64,000 nucleotides of DNA, taken from Anisus vortex (lineage: Eukaryota; Mollusca; Gastropoda; Planorbidae). The DNA lies in assembly GCA_949126835.1 (NCBI GenBank), contig OX421500.1, positions 20,373,167 through 20,437,166 on the forward strand. Reading direction: 5' to 3'. The notes below the pieces were generated by a model, which was not told where the DNA came from, did not search any database, and saw only the letters and a program-made list of their open reading frames with translations. Shown one piece after another: positions 44,801-56,800 of the stretch (the first letter of the stretch is position 1; every line of letters begins with the position of its first letter). The translations under genes and the position numbers were made by a program.

Positions 44801-47800
44801 TATGAACACATTTTTTTTCAATAATTTATTCTGTGATTCATTTTTTATTAATAAGTGATTGCTTCATTTCTAGATTTTTTTGTTGAGGTGTGCAGCCCAC
44901 CCAAAGATTTGTCAAGACAAAATTTTTATGGGATTTTTACAACAGGTTTGTTTGTTTTATAAGAGCTTGTTTTGATATTAATTAAAAATATATTTTAAAT
45001 GCTGCTTTTAAGTGTGAGCATATCGGTGTCAAAATTATTATTCATGAGTGTGACTGTTCAGAATTTCGGTTAAAATTGTGCGCATCCTTTTTTTTTTTTT
45101 TGGACCAAAGCCGAAAAGTTTATTTATTTCCGTCTCTTCTGATAGAGAAAGGCAGTCATGTTTACGTACAATTTTCTTCAATTCATAAATTGGTCGAAGG
45201 TATTAGTGACTATTCCAAAGGCTATGATGCTGAAAATTTGATAGAATGTATTGTTAGTCGCAAAAAGTCTGCTGCCCAAGTTTCAGCTCGATTGGACAGC
45301 GGGAAATGGTAAAAAAATCAATGCAAAGTTTTCCAAGCTGACAGACAGTACGAGTTAAAATAAAGGGGGTGAAAAAAAATAACCTAATTATGATTATAAT
45401 CTTATTGCATTATTTCCTTCTTTACTAAACTCTTTTCTCTGTTTTTGTTTCTGTTTAGGAACAAGGTTGGAGAGACACAGTCAATGCCACTGACTTCTAT
45501 AGTAAAGTTAGTTTTAATGTCATTAATATATTGTTGACAATGCTCAAAGCTTTTTTCCCCCCTTATAAATGAATAACGTTTGAAATATTTATAACATGTT
45601 TAGTCTAGTACAATTCTAGTACAACATAGTCTCTAAGCTCTCCGGGTATTTGTTTTTCCACAGGCTGAGTCCAGGTTAAAGTCACTAAATGCACAGATCA
45701 GGTTGAAGAAATCAGACAGGTTAGTCAGTGAAAGAGTGAAACGTTAGGCTTTTAATTGAGGTTAATCTGAAAACTGGATATCTGGTTAGAATGAAATTAG
45801 CTACAAAGAACGAAGAAAAAAAAGCTACAGCTAAATGTTAAATATCTGCGAATCAACACGCAAAGAGGATTTCTTAGGCCATATTGTTTTGTTTTTTTTG
45901 GAAATGAAAAATTGTATTTTTGGTCATATATAATCAATGTCCAGTTTTTATCTCTCTTAAATTTGTTTTTTTATTAATTGGGAAACCATAAATTTTATTT
46001 TAAGAGTTTATAATAGATTTGTTATAAAGACAAAAACTGTCAGTCAAATGAAGCATCCTCTCTCCTTGAGGACTAATAAAATTGCGGGCTGCTTGAGTCG
46101 AATGTTTACCTTGAAAAAAATTGATTATGGATTTCAAAAACTTTAAAAACTGATATATCAAATTTCTGATTATTAACATCACTAATTACTATTTATGATT
46201 ATTTTTTAACTGACTCATTATTTAAAACCTCAATATTTTATCCATACAGGAGATTTGATGAACTGAAAAATTACTGTACAGAACTACAAAGCAATATTGG
46301 GAATATTCTCAAAATACGAGCTGTGAGTCTAATTTATTTAAATCATTTTTTCTTTCCTTTGTTTTTCTGTTTCTCTATTTGATGTGTTGTTCTCAACTTA
46401 TTTTACTTCCTAAACCCTATATTGTGATCACAGCAAATGGTACAAATGGAAAGTCTTACTTGATGCCTCAAGCCCCCAGCAGACAATTAATCAACCCACG
46501 TTACTCTTTGATTGGGCTTTTCCTTTTTGGGTACCTCTTACCCTGCCTTTTGGACATAAACCTGCTAAAGATTCCCATGCCTATCACACATCAGCAGCTT
46601 AAGGCATTGGCACGCCAAGCGATTTTCAATGGCACGCGAGAGACCGCCAGGAGTTTTTTTTTTAATAAATATATTTGTTATTTCTGGGCCTGAAAGAGGA
46701 AAACTTACTTTTGAAGCCGATGTTTCTGAATGACATAGCGACACATTACAGTGAGTTGAATGTATTTACAAGGACGGGTTCAAACTGAACTTAAACTGTT
46801 AGAGCACTGGAATGGATTTACTTATTTCTTGAGTGAAATCAATTTGAAAACATTTAACTATATGTACATATACTAAGATATATAGTTGGGCTTTTTAAGT
46901 ATTTAGTTCGAAGCACTCAAAGCTGAGTTTTCTATAAAAAAATACAAGACTTTCAAACTCACTGACTCATTTTTTCATACCTCATCAAGCCTATCTGGCT
47001 TGATCTTAAACAACCTTTTTAGATGTGGATGTATTTTAAGTGGAGGGATATTGACGATTTTAAAACGCTGCCAGTTGAATTTTAAACATCCAAAAGCAAT
47101 GGGCATCACAGACATGCCTACCGTTCCGCTTTTGGCGTATTTGTTCCGCTTTTTTATTAAAAAACACACTTTGTTACGCCGTTACGCTTTTTACTAGTTT
47201 TGTTACGCCAAATTGGAAAGTTTGGGTTTTTCATGTGTTGAAATATAGTCCGTGTCTAGGTTGATGAATCAAAGTGATAAAAAAGGTCACAATGCTATAA
47301 TTATTATTACTTGGGTTTTCTGGGTTTTTTAAAAGACATATTCTAGTATTTTCTAACTTTTTTTTTGTGTGGTATTACACGTGTTTGGCAATGAATCTTA
47401 TTTTCCTTTACTGTATTGCTAAGATTGTGAAAATGTCTAAACGTCCTGGCTCAGAAAGTTTAAATCTGATTTGTTCAAACTGTAAAAAAACAGACAGTTT
47501 TATAGGAAGGAATATTCAGAGGAGTTTATTCAGCAAAGAAAAACGTGGATTTAGGCCTAATGACTTTGTACTAAGCTCGTAGGCTTAGGTCTTAGATCTA
47601 GATCGATTGCGAACTGTCTGTAAAACGTAGGCCTCCCTACATTTTAAATAGTGAAATAGTAAATAGATGGGTATGTTCCTCTTTTTTTTTTTTGTTATAA
47701 AAGATTGTTACATAAAGGGTGTTCCGCTTTTTTGTTGAAAAATCCTCTTTTTCATCAAGATTGTTCGTCTTTTTAGTCCTTAGGGGTAGGCATGTCTGGC

Positions 47801-50800
47801 ATCAAAATGCCAATTAGCTGGAAAATCTGGAAGGAAGATGCTTAAGAAAGTCATCTGCTATTCTCAACTGCCAGGCATTCATTCTCTCTACTTTCAACTT
47901 TATATTCAACTTACACTTGTGAACAGTACTTATTGCACATGAAAGCTGTGTTAAGCATTCAAAGAGAACACTTACACTTCACGACTCAGAAATGACTATA
48001 TATGTATCTGTCATTATAAATTAGTGAAGAGTAAGACAAGGCGCTCATTAATTGACACAGACTAATAACATTTAAAATATTTGTATGCTCATCTTTTATA
48101 ATTAAGCATATATATGAGTTATACCAAACACAATTTTTTAACAAATGTTAAAGACTTTTTAATAGCATTATACTATGCTGCTGTTGTAATTATTAGGCTA
48201 ATGTTAAAAAGATAAACTCCTTATGGTTAAATGGACGAACAGTTAGTGCAGGAAATGTTTATTTACAACTGTTTAACGTAAATTAATTGTATCTCTCTAA
48301 TTAAATCTTGTAATGAATACCATAATGCTGGAATTATATAAAGAAATACTAATTAGTCACTGATAGTCAGTAATATATGTTATATTACAAAACAGAACTT
48401 GTTTGGCATCACTATTGAATCAAATTTAGAGACTTTATTTTAATTAAAGGGAGATAATTAACTCGTTTTATTTGCGCTAATAGTTCTAATATTATAGTTC
48501 TTATTTTTCTTTTATAAAAGACTAAATGGCCTCCAACTTATAACTTTATAATGACCAAACTGTAAAAAGTAGTTGAAAATTATATAAATTTTATATGACT
48601 AAAATATTATATGCACATTTCTCAAACATTACATTAATTACCCAGTTTGTATGATTACTATGTAAGTATCAATTCCATTTTTGATAATACTTTTTTGTTT
48701 TTTTACTGGATTGAACAAATTAAAGAAATCTCAGTTATAACTACAAAACATCTATATAATAATAACCTATAGACAGATGATGTAATATCAAAGAATATAA
48801 TAAGAGGACCGCTTGTGCTATTTTTAGAGCTCAAGGAATCGCGTTTTTTTGGTGCTCAGCAAATAAAGCGTGATCCAAAATACTTCCGCTGTATACTACT
48901 TTTGATTAAAATCATTATTTGAGTTCTTATCTTATAATATTTTGTGCTATAATATTTTGTGCTTGTGCTATTTGTCAGTGATTGAAATAGAGTATAATAA
49001 TTTGTCTATGGTCAAAGAGAGATAACCAATGAAAAGAAGAGTAAACCTTGATCTTAGATAGCAGAAACAGACTATAGGATAAAGGACAGTTATTATATGA
49101 TAAAGAGTGGACGATAGTGTAGTGATTTTGGTTAGTTCACGTGTTGATTGAGAAATGTGAGAGGATATGTGAGAAGGTTCTGGGTAGACTTGACCTTGGC
49201 GGGGCAGTGTGTAAGCAGATTTTATGAGAGTAGGAGCTTTAGTTTTATTATGTGGATTTTTGTAATGGAGATAGTATTGGAGATCTCAGTGAATCTATTC
49301 TGTAAATTCTATCATGTAAATTGCAATGTAATTGAGTGATTATATCTTATTGCTACAAGCTTAAGCTTTCAAATGGATTTTCTTGTAATTTGTGAGGATA
49401 TAAAAATGTGTGTGTGTAAATAAACTTATATATATATATTTTACTGTTCCTGGAGAGTGTTATTAAATTTGTCAAAGCCTTGAAGAGATTGTTAGCGAAA
49501 GTGTTGAACAGTTATAATATAGAAACTTACACTATTTTTAGAGCTCAAGGAATATTTTTAGAGCTTAAGGAATCGCTTTTTTTTGGTGCGCTGCAAAAAA
49601 AGCGTGATCCAAAATACTTCCGCTGTATACTATTTTTTTTATTAAAATGATAATTTGAGTTCTTATCTTATAATATTTTACAGTGGCTCCTTCTATAAAC
49701 ATTTACTTTTACAAATACATTATTTAAAAGTTTTAATTTACATCCATTATTCCTTTGTTTACAACTTACGATTTTAATTATCTTATAATGTATAACATAT
49801 GCTCCTTCTTTAAAGGCATTCTTCTACAATTTTAAATAAAATGTAATGAAACGACGATTTAAAAATAAAAACATTTACTTTTACACATACACTTTTAAAA
49901 GTTTTAATTGACATCTAATATTCCTTTCAATTCTTTGACAACAACTGGCAATCGGAATACAAGTTTATAGTTTTCCATTGATAAAATAATAGCGAATTAC
50001 TAATTTAAACCGTTAGGCTATAATTCCGTTTGTGATAGTAAATTCAGAAACAGGAGTTAACAAGTCATCAAAACGCAGAAATATCAACGCAATTGGTGAA
50101 TCTTAGATAGTCTTTGGTAATATTTAAACAACATTAATATGCCCCTACAATTTGCATGTGTATGTCTATACACTTTTTAATAAGGCCTCTAAATGTGGCT
50201 GTTTCTGCTTATTTTTTTTTGTTAAATAGCATATTGAATAGGTTTTAAGTGTATATAAATCCTGCTTTGAAAAATGTATAGCAGACGATGTTCAATCTTA
50301 GCATTTTAAATAGGTCTCTACCTAAACGTGTGTTGCCAAAGATTATATAGCCTCCCTTTTCAGTCTGTCTGCCTTACCTAGACCATCGTAAGTATTTACG
50401 ATGGTATTGGCCTCACTCACACACACAAACAAACAAAAGCAAACATGCACATTTATGCAATATTAAAACAAAACATACATTTTTATAACACGATTCATTT
50501 TTATCCCCCGTTTTTTTTTGTATATGAATGTAACAGATTTAAAACTAGGACTAAATTATATTATGTAGATCTTTATATAGTCAATTTTTTTTTTTTTCTT
50601 TCACCCATTCTTTTCTCCGTAAACTTTGACTTTGGAATTTTGTTCAGAAATTAAAACTTTAAAATATATAAGTTTTCCAATTTTGTTTAACGTATAAAAG
50701 TATTTAGAAAAGTAATATAAACATTGTGTTTAACATAAAAAATTATTTACAAAGCTGAATATAAAAGTATTTGTAGAGCGTAAGCACAATTTAAACAAAT

Positions 50801-53800
50801 TGAACTCTTTATAGAGTACCTGTCTTTAGTAAAAAAAAAAAAAGTAAAGTACCCGTCGGAGCGAATTAATCCATAGGTCCGGTGAAGCAGTGTTGACCAG
50901 TTTCTTTGGCCACAGCAAACTAGGTGATTGTTTGGCCTGCACAGCCGTCTTTACTATACCACAATGAAGGTTAGATACCCATCAGAGTTGGGTAGACTCA
51001 GGGACAACATCCAGACCCTGGAAAAATTCCTAGCCTGCCCCAGGATTAGAACCCAGAACCTTTGGTAGGCCAACTTATTATCTTTACCTCCACTTTCCCA
51101 CTATGGAACTAAAATGTATTTTGAAAAAAAAAAGTTTTATTGGATGAATAGAACAGATTATTAAAACATTTAAAGGAAACACAATATTTCTCTATACAAT
51201 AACTTGGTATAAAAATAAATATTGTTGTTTATGGACACATTTTAACCCATATATTAGTCTTGCTCCCACCCCATCTCACCCATTTCCCGGTCGCTGCGCC
51301 TATGGTTATAATGTCTGGTCTCACACGATAGGTAGTAAAGTATCTCACCCATTTCCCGGTTGCTGCGCCTATGGTTATAATGTCTGGCCTCACACGATAG
51401 GTAGTAAAGTATCTTACCCATTTCCCGGTTGCTGCGCCTATGGTTATAATGTCTGGCCTCACACGATAGGTGGTAAAGTATCTTACCCATTTCCCGGTCG
51501 CTGCGCCTATGGTTATAATGTCTGGCCTCACACGATAGGTAGTAAAGTATCTCACCCATTTCCCGGTCGCTGCGCCTATGGTTATAATGTCTCGCCTCAC
51601 ACGATAGGTAGTAAAGTATCTCACCCATTTCCCGGTCGCTGCGCCTATGGTTATAATGTCTGGTCTCACACGATAGGTAGTAAAGTATCTCACCCATTTC
51701 CCAGTCACTGCGCCTATGGTTATAATGTCTGGCCTCACACGATAGGTAGTAAAGTATCTCACCCATTTCCCGGTTGCTGCGCCTATGGTTATAATGTCTG
51801 GCCTCACACGATAGGTAGTAAAGTATCTTACCCATTTCCCGGTTGCTGCGCCTATGGTTATAATGTCTGGCCTCACACGATAGGTAGTAAAGTATCTTAC
51901 CCATTTCCCGGTTGCTGCGCCTATGGTTATAATGTCTGGCCTCACACGATAGGTAGTAAAGTATCTCACCCATTTCCCGGTCGCTGCGCCTATGGTTATA
52001 ATGTCTCACCTCACACGATAGGTAGTAAAGTATCTCACCCATTTCCCGGTCGCTGCGCCTATGGTTATAATGTCTGGCCTCACACGATAGGTAGTAAAGT
52101 ATCCTCGTTAGACCAATATGATCAATAGGGGCTGTAAAGGAGTGTTCACATGTTTCTGGGGCCACGTCATACTAGAAGAATGTACGGCCAGCACAAAGCC
52201 CACAGCGCCCCGCCTCCCTACCTTTGCTTATCACTAACGAATGTCAGGCTACCCATCAGGTACCCATCAGAGCTGGGTAGGCTCAGTGACAGAGCTGGGA
52301 ACAAACCATAAAATTTATCAGTGTTCATGCTCAGAACCTTCGGTACGTCAGCCAAACTCTCGATCTCACAGTTTTGATGTATGGTGTCAAACTAATTGTG
52401 ATAAAATATGACACCAATGGTAATAATATCTGACACCAAAGGAGACAGCAATAATGATAATGTAATCATTATGCTTTTGAGAAATCTCAATCCAAAGAAT
52501 GTAATTGCAAGAAATACATCGTAATTTGAACACTTAAAGGATCTTCTCAGAATGCATGACAGTTGACAGTCTTTTAATCCAAATATATCACCTTGGTCTT
52601 TTGTGATAGCCCAAAAAAAATTTTAAGGACATTCGATCACGTCGAAGTTTCATATATGGTCAACTTTTGTCGCTTTTTATTGGTCAACAATTACAGTGAT
52701 TAATGGCAGTTAAAGCAAACTATGCTTTGGTTTTATTTATCTCAGTAATGCGATAAAAATTTAATTGTCATTAATTAGAATCGTCATTTCTTACATTTAA
52801 AACCATGACTTAGGCCTACTTTTGAGAAAGAATACCAGATATATAAATTCAATTCTATAAATTATAAAAAGACTTAATCAAAATTCTTTACCCACGTGGT
52901 TTCCCACCATCAAAATTCTTTACCCACGTGGTTTCCCACCATCAAAATTCTTTACCCACATGGTTTCCCACCATCAAAATTCTTTACCCACGTGGTTTCC
53001 CACCATCAAAATTCTTTACCCACGTGGTTTCCCACCATCAAAATTCTTTACCCACGTGGTTTCCCACCATCAAAATTCTTTACCCACGTGGTTTCCCACC
53101 ATCAAAATTCTTTGCCCACGTGGTTTCCCACCATCAAAATTCTTTACCCACGTGGTTTCCCACGGGCTATTTCTAGTAATCAATATTAGCAGTTTCTAGA
53201 TCCTCATCTTGACAGCCAAATGATAATGTTTACAAACTAATTGCCATAAATGTGAAAGTTGAGTAATAAATATTGTATTTGGTATTTGCAAATAAAAAAG
53301 GATGATAATCACTAACACGTTAATTTTTGTTTTTTTAAATATTAAAACGCTTTAATGATTTTCTCTAGAAATTTCCTTTGCTTTTGGCCTTGGTCTTGCT
53401 AAGGAGTTAAATCACTTGTCTTATACAAAGTAATAAAACAAGTATAATAGAGCAGGTTGACATTTAGGCTGTTGGCACGCTGAAGGATTTAGAAATCCTA
53501 GTTTGGCACACCATTAAGAAAAGGTTGCCGACCCCTGGTCTAGATACTTGTAAAATTGTGTCGTTGCCAGCAAAAACTTGTTTATCGGCCATTCAAACGG
53601 ATGGTCTAAGAAGTGTTAAGTCTACATTCTAGTTTTTACTTTACCTGTCCTGTGGGTATTGTATACTCAAACATCACAAAAAGGACAATTTCATTCATTC
53701 AGTGTAAAAAGTTTTGTTTTTATATGTTGCAGAGGATGTGTGATAAATTATATGGAATCCACAAAGTTCATGGGAATTATGCCAGAGTCTTCAATGAATG

Positions 53801-56800
53801 GAGTACAATAGAGAAAGATATAGCAGAACATTTACAAAGTGCTAGTCACTATATGGATGTGTAAGTTTGGTGTTTTGTTTCAATTTTATAATCTAATTGT
53901 TTGTATCATAGTGACTCTGTTTCATTCTATTATTATTTATATTTATTAGCTTTTTTTTACATATGATGAGCTAACAGCAAATAATGTAAAAAAATTAACA
54001 AGCTCCATTTCATTAAGGAGTCCTTAACTGGTAAGTAGCAATGTATCCGTCGGTCCATATGGCAGACGAAGCAGCATTCACCAATTTCTGTGGCCACGGC
54101 ATGCAAGATTGTGTGGCCAGCACAATGACCAGCCACCTTTACTTTAACCTAACTAATGTCAGGTACCTTTCAGAGCTGGGTAGACTCAGGTACATACTAG
54201 GTGATTGTGTGGCCAGGACAATGACCAGCCACCTTTACTTTAACCTAACTAATGTCAGGTTCCTTTCAGAGCTGGGTAGACTCAAGTACATACTGGGTGA
54301 TTGTGTGGCCAGCACAATGACCAGCCACCTTTACTTTAACCTAACTAATGTCAGGTACATGTCAGAGCTGGGTAGACTCAGGTACACCCTCCAATCCAAG
54401 AACAAATACTAGCCTTCATCCTTAAGTTTTGAACCCATAACCTTTGCTGTGCTAGCTGAACCGTGCTATTTCTTTACTACTTTTTTTTTCCCTGAAACGT
54501 TCATTTTAGGCACCTATACAAACTACCCATAAAAGTAAGACATTTCACTTGTACGTATGTATATTGGCCTTTCAATTATTGATTTTTTTTTTTTTTAAAG
54601 TTAGAAAATGTTGAAATGATTGTAGAAAAACTCTGAATGAAGAACAGTGTCACACTAAACAAAATACCATACAGTTCTATTTCCTGTAGATTATTTCTAC
54701 CAGTGGTAAAGTTATCTTGTTCTCATATTACAACATATAATTAATTATATACTAGCATGTTTAAACTAGAGGTGTTAATTTAATCATGGGGAAACTGTCC
54801 TGTTGTATATGAATCAAAATTAATGATTAAATGTCTTGTTAATACTAATCAGACAGAATTTATTTTTAATAAACTATTTCTTTTAATAAAGTGTTAACAA
54901 AGCCTTTTATGATATGTGACATACAAGTGGGTTAGGTTGTTTTCTTTAATCTGTATGAAGGACTTTAAAGTTATTATTGGTTTCAAATCAGATTTCTACA
55001 AGTAATAGTAGGTTTTGAAAAACATTATACCAACATTCCTGATTATTGTAGACATTTTGATTCACACCACTCTATTCACAACAACATCTGACCATTTGCT
55101 AGTGTATGTCCACCATATGTCCTTGCATTTTGTACATTGCAAAACACCAAAGCAAATTACTTTAAAAAAGAAACATTTATCACCATACTTTACAACTATA
55201 AAATAGTCATAACTATACTGTATAAAGTGAAATTAAGTATCCCGTCGGATCAAATCGGTTCATAGGGCCTGTAAAGCAGTGCTCACCAGTTTCCGTTGTC
55301 ACAGCATACTAGAGCGTTGTGTGGCCAGCACAACGCCCAACCCCTTTACTCTGCCCCAACTAAAAGTCAGGTACCCATCAGAGCTGGGTAGACTCAAGGA
55401 CACCCTCCATCAGAGCTGGGTAGACTCAAGGACACCCTCCAGGCCCAGGAACAAATCCTGGCCTCCACCAGGAATCAAACCCAGGACCTTTTAGTATAAC
55501 AACCATTAAATTGTGGGGAAAGTTTGAAAGTGCATAAAATGTACATCCTTTTTATCATCAACTTTAAATGAAAACCAATACATTGCCCACATTGTAATCA
55601 GTTATGCCTCAGCAATAGATGCACAGTTGGAAGAAGAGGAACAGTATGCTGATCAGCTTAAAGAATACAATTCATTTGGAGATTCTGTCAGGTAAATAAT
55701 AAACAATAGTACTGGCAGCTTTTCATGTAATGACTCACCTATTTTAATTGTAACAAAAAATTTTTTACTGCTAATCATGTAATACTTACGGTGCTAATGG
55801 CATATACAAAAATTATTTGTTAGTTAAATCTTAAATTGTATTGTTTTTTATGAATTAATATTTAACTCTTAAAATTTCCTAGTAAAAAAATATGTTTTCT
55901 GAAGGCTTAGGTCAAAGCCAGGTATATGAGCTATAGACACTATAGTCATTAGGTAAAAAAAAGGCACAAATTTATTTTTAAAGTGTACTATTTGTTCTAT
56001 TTTTTTTTCAACATAGTCATGTGTAAGAGATATGAATGTATTTTAAAAGCATACTATTTGCTATATATTTTCTTTCAACATAGCTGTGTTTAGGAGATAT
56101 GAATGTATTTTAAAAGCATACTATTTATTATATTTTCTTTCAACGTAGCTGTGTTCAGGAGATATGAATGTATTTTATAAGTGTATACTATTTGTTTTAT
56201 TTTTCTTTCAACAGAGCAGTGTGCAGGAGATATGAATGTATTTTATAAGTGTATACTATTTGTTTTATTTTTCTTTCAACAGAGCAGTGTGCAGGAGATA
56301 TGAATGTATTTTATAAGTGTGTACTATTTGTTTTATTTTCTTTCAACAGAGCAGTGTGCAGGAGATATGAATGTATTTTATAAGTGTATACTATTTGTTT
56401 TATTTTTCTTTCAACAGAGCAGTGTGCAGGAGATATGAATGTATTTTATAAGGGTATACTAATTGTTTTATTTTTCTTTCAACAGAGCAGTGTGCAGGAG
56501 ATATGAATGTATTTTATAAGTGTATACTATTTGTTTTATTTTTCTTTCAACAGAGCAGTGTGCAGGAGATATGAATGTATTTTATAAGTGTATATTTGTT
56601 TTATTTTTATTTCAACAGAGCAGTGTGCAGGAGATATGAATGTATTTTATAAGTGTATACTATTTGTTTTATTTTTCTTTCAACAGAGCAGTGTGCAGGA
56701 GATATGAATGTATTTTATAAGTGTATACTATTTGTTTTATTTTTATTTCAACAGAGCAGTGTGCAGGAGATATGAATGTATTTTATAAGTGTATACTATT

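Noticed and set aside
51229..52165. Two long minus-strand open frames (246 and 303 codons)
   Set aside because: They are the 69-bp minisatellite read in two frames; no start context, domain or splice support.
54041..54412. 123-codon plus-strand frame with a threefold repeat
   Set aside because: It is the triplicated SINE core in antisense.
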